A DNA stretch of 64,000 nt from Cyclospora cayetanensis (taxonomy: Eukaryota > Apicomplexa > Conoidasida > Eucoccidiorida > Eimeriidae): assembly GCF_002999335.1 (NCBI RefSeq), contig NW_020312746.1, forward strand, positions 58,501 through 122,500, read 5' to 3'. The notes below the pieces were generated by a model that was given only the letters and a program-made list of their open reading frames with translations, did no database searches and was not told where the DNA came from. The stretch's first letter is position 1. Every line of letters begins with the position of its first letter. Position numbers and translations under genes: made by a program. This document shows positions 25,946 through 37,996 of this stretch, piece after piece.

Positions 25946-28900
25946 TCAGCGCTCTGCAGGCAACCCGAAGCGTTGTTGCAGCTGCTGCTGCAGCTGCAGA
26001 GGCAACAACGGGGAGGCCCCTGGTGTTGCAGGGGAGAACAAGGATTGCATCTTGTTCGGAATGCTGCTGCTCAGTGCTGCATCGAACGCACAAGGTGGGC
26101 ATATAGACACACACGAAGAGGCATATATATCGACACAACGGCGCGTTTGGTAAGCACAACGCATGCTGCGCCTCCAGCAGAGCCACCCCTCCCCTCCAGC
26201 GGCTAGCAAAAGGCGTCTTCTCTGCACAACGAGTGGCGGGAAGGGCAAGAGAAGCAGATTGATGCACGACTCAGCAAAGCACGCTAGGAAGCAGACGCAG
26301 CAGTCCTCCCTCCCCTCTACTCCCGCCAGCAGCTCACCATGCATGACTCTCGCGAATTGCTGCTCAAGCTCTGGGGGTGGTTGCTCGAAGGCGAGGATGC
26401 AAACGACCAGCTCGAGTAAACCTTCTCCTGCTGCAGCTCCCGGAGTGCGCTCAATCAGCGTGCAGATGCCTGCAGCAGGCAGGCAGCTAGAGAGTTTCTC
26501 AGCTTGTTTGGCAGAGTTGAAAACTAAATGCCTCGGGGGCACGCCGAAAGCGGCAAAAGATTTCCAGCCACGCGTGGCTGGAATTTATTTTTTGAGCACA
26601 GGCTCCAACAGGGTGGGCAAAACATGCGGGCACTCAGTGGCAAATATATATATACATATATATCAGGCAGCGTAAGAAAAACTGCCCACCCTGAAATGCA
26701 TTAGCCTTGTCACGATCATTTCTTGCTGCCCGCATGACAGCACACCACCGCGGAAGCAGCTGCGGCAACAGTGGCGAAATCCGATGGGGAGCGACGAGCG
26801 CAAGACGACCCTGTGACAAGGCAGCACAAAAAGCAGGCAAAAAAGCTCCTCTGCCAATGCATTTGCTGCGCACTTCATGCGCAGCAAGTGCAACGTCAAA
26901 GCCCCTCCTTGCGGAGCTCGCTAGAAAAAGACAGGGCTATTCAGGCAGAGCGCATGCGCGGAAAAAGAGAGAATTTCCTGAAAAGCGCTCCATGCGCATG
27001 CAGCAGCATGCGAAGCGCGAGAGACGTACAAGTGTTATGGCAACGTTCTGCAAGAGAGCTCTGTGAAGCTCCTGTCTCTGCAGAATTCGCGTGAGCTCCG
27101 TGGCAACAGACTCTGCGAAAGGATCTACAGCCTCGGGAGCAACACGTACAGCCATCTCCCCTAAAGCCCACCCTGCGTTGTTTGCCACTGAAGTTGCGCC
27201 ATGCAGGAGGTGCTGCTGCAGCTGGACGAAGGCGACAGCAGAAGACACACAGCAGAGAGAGGACAGACTGACGCAGGGAGATTTCGGCTAGATACGCACA
27301 GAGACAGACAGAAAAAGAAAATGGGCTCAACTGGACAGACACCGACTGCCGCTGCAGGCAGAGCGACCAACGAGCAACACAGACGTCAGCGCACGCGAAA
27401 ACGCCGAGAGAGGGCTTTGCAGGAGAATGACGCAAACTGTAATCAGCAGACTTCCCGTGTGGGATACAGGCAGAACGTGTACGTATACATGTGTACGTAC
27501 ATATGTGTATGGTTGTATGTGTATGTATATATGTGTATGGTTGTATGTGTATGTATATATGTGTATGGATACATGTATATATATATATGGATATATATAT
27601 GAATATACACACAAGGCGCCACTAGGCACTGCTGCAACGCACTAGAGGAAAGAGAATTTCAAGTCGGAGCAGGCTGGAGCAATGCTTGGAGACGTCTCCC
27701 ACCAACGCGAGAGCTGATTGCAGAACTGGAGGGCTGCTGTCTCGACAGCAGCGTTCCAATAGCAACAGCAGCTGAGGGCGTTGTTGCAGCAGCGGGAGCA
27801 GCTGCTGTCCAACACTGTCTGCAACAGCACTGAGCAAATCTAAGCTGCATTCTAGCGTCTCTCTGTCAGGCCATACGTTCTGCGCGAAGATGGATGCAAC
27901 ACAGCGCCGCAAAACGATTGAGATGAATGACGACCGTTAAAATGATGCATCCTGACACAAGGGCAGAGGCACAAGCACACCAAAGCCCCACAACGGCGAG
28001 GGCGGATGCGCGCATGCTGTACACGCTATCTGCATGCACGCGCGTGGAAGACACCTGAGCTGCTGCCGCAGGCAGGCGAAGGGGCATGCGAGCGAGGAAC
28101 TTTCGCCACAGAGTAAGGGAGAAACAACAGTCAACTGGCCACAAAAAGCGCATGCCACTCACTGCCTCGCCCCTTTCTTGAGCCTCAATTTGCTGAATGA
28201 CTTCGGCAATGAGGTCCTGACACCGATCCAACGTCAGAGGCGCGTAGGGAGCGAAAGCTGCAGAGGAACAGACATACAGAGAGGAGACATACACACATGC
28301 AGACAGACATAGAGAGAGGAGACATACACACATGCAGACAGACATACAGAGAGGAGACATACACACATACAGACAGACATACAGAGAGGAGACATACACA
28401 CATGCAGACAGACATACAGAGAGGAGACATACACACATGCAGACAGACATACAGACAGTGTCAAATACAGATTCCCGCAAGTTGCAGTGTGCTGCTTGCA
28501 CATGCGCGGGGAAGGGCTGCAAAAAAACACTTCTTGAGCGGCAGCTTGTTGCGCGATCGCAGTAACAAAAACAGAAGGGCCTTATTAGAGCAGCACCCTT
28601 CGGAAGAAAATATACGTCGCATCCTGCAAAAATGCATGCAGAAAAGCAACGGTAGCCGATCTGTACATACCTGCTTGCATGGCAGTAGCAATGCATCCGA
28701 TAGACTCAGAAAGAGCCAAGCACTGAGGCTGCCCCGCTTGAGCCTGCCGCCATTGCTGCAAAAGAGCTTCCAATAATGCAAATCCAAGGGGACAGCAAAG
28801 TGTCGGTCCAACACCGTCTGCTAGCGTGCCTATAGCATCATACAGGATGAGCAGATTCTTTGCCTGCACGCCAAACACATACATATACATATATATACAT

Positions 28901-31900
28901 ACACATATGCATACATAAGCATTTACATATAGATCGATATACATATACATACATATATACACATACATACATATATACACATACACACATATACATTTAC
29001 ACTTAGATTAATATACAGATACATACAGATACATGTACACATACATACACATAGATATACATTTACATAATGCATGCACATACATATTCATATGCATACA
29101 TTTACATAGATATACATATGCATTTACATATACGTATACATACATATACACACATTTACATGTACATAAACATACACATACATGGACATGCACATACATG
29201 TACATACACACGTACAAAAAGGCATGCACAAACAAACAAAACAAATGCAGGGTTCATACACTTGCACAGTCTGCCCTTCGGTCCGCAGTCGCAAGGCGTT
29301 TCAGGCTGTGCAGTGCGGAAAGGAGTTCGCACAAGCCCACGGAAGAAACGGGGGAAAAAGAAAGGAGAAGACTCTGGAGAGTGGCTGCTAGGATCTGTCG
29401 CCAGAAGGGAGGGGGAGCTCGCTTGCCTACCTGATAGAGCTGCAGTGCACGCTGCAAGGGAGGTATTACATCGGGGAGGAAGCGGGAGAGGAGACCTCTT
29501 GCTTCATCTTCAATGGATGCGAATGCGGAGCAGGCAGCCTCTTGCACCCGTTTGTTTCTGTCGAGCAGACGCTGAGTGAGCTGCTGCAACACAGAGCCGA
29601 AGAGGCTTACCTGCTGCTGCCGCTGCTGCTGCTGAGATTCTTGCTGCAGCTCGTGCTCAGTCTGGCATAGCCAGGAGGCGTATCGGGAGATGCACCAACA
29701 AGAAATGCTTCGCAGCAGCGGCTGAAAAACAATTCAGACCACAGCTGCATGCTTGCGCGCAATGGGCAGATGCAGAAGTCACAAAAATTTCCAAAAAAAA
29801 GCCAGAGGCAATCGATCAGGAAGCTGCAATGCATGCGCAGCCCGACGTCCCCGATGGCTTCCCTCCTCCTCAACAAGAGCATGCATGCACGGAGATAACA
29901 ATGCCTCCAAGAAAAGGGCAGAGTGAGCAGCAATTCTGCTGCCAGTTTACAAGAAATCCAAGAAAACAGCAATCCTTGCCATGCTTTCTCCGGGAAAAAA
30001 CGCCATGTGCATCCTTGTCTTGATACTGTGTTCTTGCCATTAAAGCCCCTCCCAGAAAAAAGTACGCCCATAAATTTCCACCCATCTTGATACGGATATA
30101 TACATAAATACATGTACATAAATACGTATAAGCCCCCCATATCCACAAAGATACACATATGTACATATACATATACGTGCGAATTTGGGGGTGTCTACCT
30201 TGGGGTGAGTGGTGAGCTCGAGCAGGTAGAGGAGAACCTTGTGAAGATGAGGAGCTAAAGATTCTTGACAGCCTTGAGCGACAGCGCCAAGAGCAAGAAC
30301 AGAGGCTTCCTGTCTTAGCCACGCTTCAGCGCCTTGCTGCTGTTGCTGATTCTGCTGCTGCTGCTGCTGATTCTGCTGCAGTCCGTCCTCTATAAGTGGC
30401 AAAACGAAGGGCAGGGTTTCTTCTCGAAACATCGCAGCCACGTGATCAAGAGCTAAAGCGCTTCCCTTTCTGACACTCCAACCATCTCCCCAAGTGCCTC
30501 TTGCACCGCTGCCATCCTCCTCGTCTTCTTCATCATGCGCTGCTGCCCCTCCCCCCCCAACATACTCGCGGCTGCGGTGAAAGCGGGGAGCAACATCCTG
30601 TGCCTCATCTGCTATCCCTGCATTATCTTCTTCCAACTGAGATGCATCCATGCCTGCGCGAAGGGCACCCCGCCATACCACAAAACAAATGCAGCAGCAC
30701 ACACGGTGTCTCTGTCTTTCTCCCTCGCAAAGAAAATACAGCAGCACACACGGTGTCGCTCTCTCTCTCGCAAAGAAAATACAGCACCACACACGGTGTC
30801 TCTGTCTTTCTCCCTCGCAAAGAAGATACAGCAGCACACACGGTGTCTCTCTCTCTCTCTCTCTCTCTCTCGCAAACGCTGCCACAACCCCTAGTGTCTC
30901 TCTCGCAAAGAAAATACAGCAGCACACACGTTGTCTCTCTCTCTCTCTCTCGCAGACGCTGCCACAACCCCTAAAACGCCATCACCCGATGCAAAGGAGG
31001 AGGAAAAGCAATAGCAGCAGAAGCACCTCCTACTGCAACTACTGCAGCATCGCATGCAGATGGCTCCACGGATAGTCGCGTGGCTTGGCCAAAACGCCAC
31101 GTGCAGCAAAACTACGGTATCTATGCGACACAAAATGGCAGATTGACACATGAACAGACAGTAAAAACATCCCCCAAAACGCTTCTTACTGAGAAAATCA
31201 GCCTCGGTGTAAACGGTGTTCGCAACCAACAGCGGGATAAGTTGGGGTAGCCGCTGACGAATCTGCTGCAACACGTGTTGCTGTAATTCTTGCGGTGCAT
31301 GCGTTGCCTCGCGCAGTATGGCCTGCAATCGCACATAAAACAGCGGCTCCTTGAAGGCGAGGAGGTAGAACGAAAGGATCCTAACCGTGAGAGCACTCAC
31401 ATACTCCGTAGAAAAAAAAGCTTACCCCACCCCTTCCTTTACTTTACCACAACAATGACAAAAACAATAACAACAAGAACAAAAACAATAACAGGAATAA
31501 TACCACGCTAAACAACAATAATAATACCACTGAGAACAACAAGAATAATGCCACGCTAAACAACACCAATAATACCACGCTAAACAACAATAATACCACG
31601 CTAAACAACAATAATAATACCACTGAGAACAACAAGAATAATACCACGCTAAACAACAATAATAATACCACGCTAAACAACAACAATAATACCACGCTAA
31701 ACAACAAGAATAATGCCACGCTAAACAACAATAATAATACCACGCTAAACAACACCAATAATACCACCGAAAACGACACCAATAATACCACGTTAAACAA
31801 CAACAATACTGCCACGCTAAACAACAACAATAATACCACGCTAAACAACACCAATAATACCACAGAAAACAACACCAATAATACCACGCTAAACAACACC

Positions 31901-33325
31901 AATAATACCACGCTAAACAACACCAATAATACCACGCTAAACAACACCATTGATACCACGCTAAACAGCACCATTGATACCACGCTAAAAACACCAATAA
32001 TACCACACTAAACAACACCAATACTACCACCAAAAACAACAACAATACTACCACCGAGAACAACAACAGTAATACCACCCCGAGCCGAAACAACAATGAC
32101 GACGCTCGTCAACAAGGAGTACATGACGCCTGGCACCCCCCCACTTCGCTTTCTCCTCTAACACTCTCCCCTAGTCTGCCCCTGCGCAAATCAAGAGAAG
32201 ATTCTCTTGAATTACCGGCCAGAATTCAAGAGCATCTTGCTTCAGCTGATAGTCTGCAGCTCCTCCGCAGTGCAAGAAAAACTCCGTCAGAGGGCCAGCA
32301 GCCTCTAAGACGGGTGCTGCTCGCGTTTCGAGAGTCTGCAGGATGCCTTGGATGACAGCGCGTTGCGTTTTTGGGTTGGAAGCAGCAGCTAGGGATCCTA
32401 AGACTCCCCAGTATTCGGGGAAAAGGGAGAAGAAGGGAGCTCCTTCACTGAACCCCTGCGCTGCGGAGAACAAGTTGAGCGTGTAGACGGCTTGCTGCTG
32501 CAGGATCTGCTGCTGCTCTGGCGTATGAATGCATGTGCTTGCGGCAGCAGAGGGGTTCGCTTCCAGCAGCAGCCGCGGCAGCAGCTGCTGCTGCGTCCAG
32601 TGGATGAAGACGATCAGCTGCTCGGGATGCTGCAGCTGCTGCTGCTCCAGCTGCTGCAGCCGAACGCCCTGCAGCATGTCTTCGGCGATCTTGGAGAGGG
32701 TGTTGAGAGCTCCCTCGGCGACATCGAAGCGCGGTGCATCGAGCAGCAGCAGCAGCTGCTGCAGCAGCTCCTGCAGCTGCTGCTGCGGCAGCTGCTGGCA
32801 ACACACCAACGCCGTGACTGCTGATCCCGCTGCAGCACGGAGATCGCGAGCTTCTTCCTGCAGCGCCTGCAGCAGCGGGGGTAGCAGCTGCTGCAGCTGC
32901 TGCTGCTGCAGCACTTGCTGGCGTTGGAGAGAGGTCTTCAGGCTTAAGCCTGCGACTTGCCGCACATCCTGGGAGTAGCTGCAGCTCCCGAGGATTGCTG
33001 CGTAATGGATAAATACATTGGGAACATCGTTTATGCGGTTGAGGGCCGCTGCCACTTGCTGCTGCACCTCGTTGTTGCTGCTGCCCGCAGAAGCAAACAC
33101 TGCTGCAATCTCCCGCTGCATCTGCAGGTTGTCATTGGCGGCTGCCGCTGCCATTCTCTGCCTGCTGCTGCTGCTGCTGTAGGAAGTACTCAACGGCCCT
33201 AACAGCAGCAACAGCAGCAGCTGCTGCTTCCCTGCTGCTGCACGACTAGAACCAGGGTAGCGGCGGGGAGGCGTGTTGCTGCTGTTTCTACTGCTCTGCG
33301 CCGCTTCAGGGGGATTCGCTGCCAC
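25946..33325 (-). CDS. Transportin (karyopherin-beta2 nuclear import receptor)
   Basis: HEAT-repeat import receptor that carries PY-NLS cargo through nuclear pores. Exons: 33325-32216, 31322-31190, 30653-30199, 29721-29611, 29583-29431, 28863-28671, 28257-28163, 27879-27643, 27221-27030, 26810-26690, 26469-26338, 26076-25946. All phases agree and give 1,020 residues; animal transportin-1 has about 890, the excess being Gln/Ala runs in exon 1. Transportin signatures include [11 protein letters not shown], the acidic H8 loop [16 protein letters not shown] then [90 protein letters not shown] and [21 protein letters not shown]. The last exon ends [11 protein letters not shown]. The Met at 33325 is the first of the frame; a Met nearer residue 58 is an alternative start. 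Confidence 0.94.
27480..27615 (-). repeat. Intronic GTATGTATATATGTGTATGGTT repeat
   Basis: About three units of a roughly 28-bp motif (GTATGTATATATGTGTATGG) lie in the transportin intron 27222-27642, followed by TATATATA. Confidence 0.8.
28265..28457 (+). repeat. Six tandem ~32-bp units in a transportin intron
   Basis: Units of the type GACATACAGAGAGGAGACAT plus ACACACATGCAGACA repeat about six times with few changes. They lie in the intron 28258-28670 on the non-coding strand. The near identity suggests recent expansion. Confidence 0.88.
28870..29215 (+). repeat. Intronic ACATATACAT microsatellite
   Basis: About 340 bp of degenerate ACATAC, ATATAC and ATTTACAT units in the transportin intron 28864-29430. 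Confidence 0.85.
30690..30965 (+). repeat. Tandem ~50-bp minisatellite in a transportin intron
   Basis: About five to six copies of a unit containing CAGCAGCACACACGGTGTCT, a CT run and CTCGCAAAGAAAATA. They lie in the intron 30654-31189. Two copies carry a variant that joins CGCAAACGCTGCCACAACCC. The CT run varies from about 8 to 24 bases, suggesting slippage. Confidence 0.88.
31440..32065 (+). repeat. ~600-bp AATAATACCACGCTAAACAAC minisatellite
   Basis: About 25-30 copies of a 21-bp-type unit, core AATACCACGCTAAACAACA, with variants ACTGAGAAC and ACCGAAAAC. It fills most of the transportin intron 31323-32215. Its reverse complement creates a spurious frame of repeated [13 protein letters not shown] sequence. 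Confidence 0.9.
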
Positions 33326-33645
33326 TCAAACAACCCCTTCTGCCAAGTTTTGTCCCTACAAAATGCTGCTGCTGCCGCTGACGCAGCACATGCAGCAGCA
33401 GCAGCACCCGCAGCAGCCGTCGTAGCTCCGCCTCGGGGATGACCGCCCCCTCCTACAGCGCAAAAGCCGCCGCAGCAGCAGAAGCCTCACCACAGGCACA
33501 CGCGGGCTAAGTGCGCTCTTAAATATATCTTCAATTCGACTATATTTGCGTTTAATTCGCCGCCTTTGAATGTCGGGAAGCGTCTGCAGCGGCAGCAGCC
33601 CTAACGGCCGCCTTGCGGTATAAAGCTGCCATCCAGACACGTATA
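33326..33645. promoter_or_regulatory. Divergent promoter region, transportin / PP2C
   Basis: About 300 bp separates the transportin start Met (minus strand) from the earliest plausible start of the PTC7-like gene (plus strand). It carries CAG-type runs near 33,360-33,480 but no recognisable core element. It must hold the promoter of at least the transportin gene. Confidence 0.4.
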
Positions 33646-33647
33646 CT

Positions 33648-36600
33648 ATGCCCCCCGTAGCCTCCGTTCCCACATTCGCAACAGCAGCAGCGGAAGCGGC
33701 TTCTACGACGGCGCGTTGCGTTCTTATTTGTCGAACTGCATCGAGGCTCAAGCAGGAGGAGGAGGAGGAGCAGGAGCAGCAGCAGCACCCAGGCACAGGG
33801 AGGAGGGTGACAGCAGCAAGGCTGCAGTTGATGCGCTGGAAGGAACCTCACCCATCGTGCCTCGGCTGTTGCTGCACGCCTCACGGCGGGTTCTAGCAGC
33901 TTGCAGCACAGGCAGCACAGACAGCTGCAAGTAGCAGCCACAAGAACAAGAGAGGGAAACAGTAGGGTAGTACGCGCAGCCGCCAGGCCGCTTGATGCGC
34001 TGCCGTAAAAGCTATCGCTGCAGTGTATGGACACCAGACGAACGCTGCGATGATTGCGAGTCAAACTGCACGTGCAGCAGCAGCAGCAGCAGCCTCGCTG
34101 CCGCGTCAAGTGCCATGCAGTAGCAGAAGTGAATGGCTGTCACCCCGTGTGAGGGCTCTAAGGGGTGATCTTCAGGAACAACCCTGTCGCTGGCATGCCT
34201 CGCATTTGACGGGCTCAACAGCAGCAGCAGGTGCATGCGCAGCACTGTCGAAAGGAGCCGGAGGCTTTTCTCCGCAGCAGCAGCCGCTACAGCTGGGCAG
34301 CCGATGGATTTTTACGGATGCAGCGCCTTGGGCGAAGTCTGGCATTCTTCATATGCAAGGACGAGGCCATAAGTACCCCCTGTATTTGGATGCGCAGTAA
34401 GCAGCAGCATCACAGAAGGGGTGGTGTCAGCGAGCAGCAGGCTCACACGGTAGAGTATCCAGCGAACTTCGGCTGCTGTGTGCGTGAATGACTCCCTCGA
34501 AATTCGTGATGTGGCCTTTTGATTTGCAGCCAGGCTGTGATACCTCACCCTGCAAAGCGGCAGCGTGGAGGGGAAGATGCAGCCTTCTGCAGCACTCGGT
34601 ATATCTGTGGAGCACCCCCACTACTAATGAGGCATTTGTCCTCCAATATATAACGTCTCTAATACATAACGTCTATCTGTCTGTCTGCCTGCTGGCTGAT
34701 GTATAGGCAGGCAGAGAGGCAGACAGAGAGACCTCATGTTTGATGCCTTGTAGACACGGCGTCTTTTGCTTCTTGCTTCTTCGAGGCATAAGGGCAGCTA
34801 CTACACTGCGCACATCATGAACAACTTTTTCTCTTGGGCGTGTGTGTGAATTCTTGTATGCTCTTATGACTGTATCTATATGTTTGTATGTATATATTTG
34901 TATGCATATGTTTGTATGTATTTGTATGTATTTGTATTTGTATGTACATGTTTGTATGGTTATATTTTCATGTTTGTATGTATATGTCTGTATGTATATG
35001 TTCGTAGGTGTTTGTATGTGTATGTTTGTATATGTTTGTGCCTACCTGTTTGTATGTTTGTGTTTGTATGTATATGTGTTAGCATGTGTACATTTGTTTG
35101 CATCTGTTTGTACATATATGCTTGTATATGTTTGTATATCTGGATCTATGCATGTATGTTTGTCTTTTGGCTGTCTTTGTGCGTGCAGGTGTTTGGTAGT
35201 TGCCGATGGTGTTGGCGGGTGGGAATCGTCAGGAGTAGATGCGGGTCTTTATTCGAAGGAACTTGTGAAGAGGTAACATAAAGGGCACTTGCTGCCGCGT
35301 ATCGTGTGTAGCAGCAGCCTGGTGTCATCGCGTGGTTGCGCTTTTTGCATTTTGAACTACTGCCCTCCAGTGCGCTCAAGCTCCCTGGATGCGGCTGCTG
35401 TCTGGTGTTTGAAACATGCCGGGCATGACTCCAAAATGCCTTCCTAATGAACTCTTTTTTCCTGATCGCTGCCTGAGACGCTTTGCACATTCCGTTTTCA
35501 CGTCTTGCCACGTTCTGCGTGCAGCTGAAAGCGGATAGCAGGTGCTGCCTTCTGCACTCAGCCCTGCACTGTGCTGCAGTGTCTATGAGCAGCAAGCCAG
35601 TTCCTTGTGGGAAAGCAGCCAATAGAAGCAGTCTTTGCCGAAGCTTGAGCGCTGCGTGCTGTTTTGTGCCTTCAGGATAGCTGCAGCGGTTGACGAAGGG
35701 GGAGAGGCTGCGGTGTATCCTCTCATTGCCATGAAGAAGGCGTTCTTGGCCACCCACGCCGTTGGATCTTGGTGCGCATAGAGGGCTTCTTTGGGGAATC
35801 CTATTTGATGGAAGGCTTGCGAGCTTTTAGGACGCAGTCCTCTCAGGCTGGCCTTCAAGTCTGCGCAAAATCCGCCTTGTGATGCGCTGTACGTACAGCA
35901 CGTGCTGTTTGGTGCTGCTCGATTGGGAGAGGAAGATGATTCGTGCAGCTAACCTAGGAGACTCCGGATTTCTGCTCTACCGGCAAGTTTCAAAGGATAT
36001 TCAAATTCAGAAAACGGTTTAGACTTGTTGGAAGCTTCTTAGTTAGCAGCAGCCGCAGCGGGAAGCCAGGAACGGGCCTAGGGAAGGCTTGCGGCACACG
36101 TAGACAGAGACAAACGGCGACAAAGACACATACATACATTCACATATTCATAATTTATATACATACAAATATATACATATATATATACATACATACACAC
36201 ACATATACACATACATATTCACATACATATACATACACACGTACATATACACATACATATACATACACAGGTGCGTGCTTGTTTATCGGGTGCCCTGCCG
36301 CTTGCCAATAAATTTAAAAGCTGAGGGTACGTTGGGGGGTGCGTCAGGCCGTCTAGCAAGACCATCGTTGCGAGGAGTGAGTTTCAATGCCACGCCTTCA
36401 ACTTCCCGTTGCAGCTCGGCACCGGTAGCAAAGACCTTCCTGAGCATTCTCATCTTTTGGTAAGCGAGGTGCCGATGATGGTGCTGCACTACCACGTACG
36501 AGGGTTTGGTGTGAATGCCGCAGCTCACGGCGTTGTGAAGTGGGGGAAGGGGGGATTTGTTCGCCTGCAGGCCCTTTCTCCCTCTCTCGCTGCTGCAGCT

Positions 36601-37587
36601 GCTGTGCATTGTACGGGTGCCGAGGGAGAAGGCTTCTTGGCTTCATGGCGGGATTGTTAGTTGTGACCATGCCTGCCTCTTGCCGTTGCTCTGCTACAGA
36701 CGGCTCCTACAGAACCCGGCGACATTCTTTTTGTTGCAACTGACGGTGCGCGAGACTATGAACGCGAAGCGGCCCCTCTTTGGAGCTTGTGTTTCCGGAA
36801 GAGCTGGGTTTCAGCTGCCTTCTTCCCTGCGTTTCCTCATGCGGAAGTGTCGAGACAGTGCGCAGCCGCGCACCCATGTAGATATTTGTGTGTATCCCTG
36901 CATATATTTCACACGCTGTTTTTCGCCATTATCCGTGCCGCCCTAAGTGCTGCTTTGTTCCTGCAGGCGTGTGGGACAACTTGTTTGATGAACAAGTGCT
37001 AGAGCAGCTCGCTTCACAGCCGGATCCCGCAGTGCGCATTCTGTGAAAGTGTTCAATGCAAGCCGTGCGGGAATAGCGAGTTTAAGGAAGCGGCGGCTGC
37101 CTCGTGGTTTGCACAGGCTACAAGCCTGCAAATTCGCTGTCTTGCGAGGAGTGTGTGCGCGCCGCTTTTGTGCAGCGGGCAGCTAGCCGAATCGCTCGCC
37201 TATGCGCGAGGCTCTCTCAGAGCCCGTGAGCCACGCAAGTCCTTGCACCCTGCTGCCCCGGCCGGCGCCAGCCTAAGGTCAAAAAGGGGGGAAAGTGCAC
37301 GTGCATAGAGAGAGAAAAATAGAAAGATAAATAGGGAAAGAAAGAGATGTGCCCGTAGAGAGAGAGAGAATACTGGCTTGCAAAGGATAGGCTTGCTTGA
37401 GCTGAAAGCCGCGGGGGCAGACGATGGGCAGTTACAGGGAGGAGGTCTGCCAATATTTGGGGTGTCTGTACACAGCAAGTGGGACAGCCCGTTCGCCACG
37501 AAGGAGCGCGAACTGCTGGGTGTGCTGCCAAGGCATTCGGGGGGAAAACCCGACGACATTTCCGTGGTCATTGGCGTTGTACGGTGA
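33648..37587 (+). CDS. PP2C-type protein phosphatase, PTC7/PPTC7-like
   Basis: Mn/Mg-dependent Ser/Thr phosphatase of the PTC7 branch, which is mitochondrial in yeast and animals. Supported exons: 34530-34598, 35189-35272, 35676-35771, 35899-35982, 36357-36459, 36700-36745, 36967-37031, about 37125 (or 37149)-37225, 37476-37587. In order they read IPHPAKRQRGGEDAAF, VVADGVGGWESSGVDAGLYS, YPLIAMKKAFLATHAVGS, IRAANLGDSGFLLYR, HAFNFPLQLG, EPGDILFVATDGVWDNLF, DSPFATKE and GGKPDDISVVIGV. All metal-binding Asp/Glu motifs are present, so the enzyme is probably active. The junction 35982/36357 uses a GC donor (GCAAGT). The N-terminal exon or exons between 33,648 and 34,450 are unresolved and may encode a targeting sequence. 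Confidence 0.87.
34855..35165 (+). repeat. Intronic TTTGTATGTATATG microsatellite
   Basis: About 300 bp of TTTGTATG and TATATG units in the PP2C intron 34599-35188. A similar ACATATACAT array occupies 36128-36268 in the intron 35983-36356. Confidence 0.85.
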
Positions 37588-37996
37588 GAGTCTACAGATT
37601 TAGAGAGGCTTGAGAGTTCAAGGCTCTGGGATTAGCGGTTTGTGGGAAGGAGGGGGACGAGCGCTCGAAGACGAGAGAGACAGAGAGAGACAGAGAGTGT
37701 GTTTGTGTGCAAGGCCTTTTATATCTGGGGCTGATGCATGCGCTGCTCAGAGAAAACAACGCCTGGATGGAAACAGCTTCCCCAGCGGGCTCAGCAAAAA
37801 CCTGAGCCGCCTATCGCTGGCTTCCCGTAGACTCTGAATCCTTTAACATTTTTTGTTTGCCGCATGCACTGCCCAGCTTGAAGGGAAGCACACGGCTGTG
37901 GAAGTTTTTTGCAAATCGGGGAGGGGAGTTGGGGAAACGAATTCTTCCCGACACGGGCTCCCCGCATATCCTAAGGCGCTCGGAGCTAGCCAAGCG

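Noticed and set aside
28265..28457. CRISPR-like regular repeat array
   Set aside because: Units are contiguous without unique spacers, lie in a eukaryotic intron, and no cas genes are present.
28185..28530. Repeated [15 protein letters not shown] ORFs
   Set aside because: Produced by the ~32-bp tandem repeat in a transportin intron; flanking splice sites remove it.
29033..29244. Tyr/Ile/His-rich ORFs on both strands
   Set aside because: Translations of the ACATATACAT microsatellite in an intron.
31422..32096. ORF of repeated VVLLVLFSV resembling a membrane protein
   Set aside because: It is the reverse complement of the AATACCACGCTAAACAAC minisatellite inside transportin intron 1.
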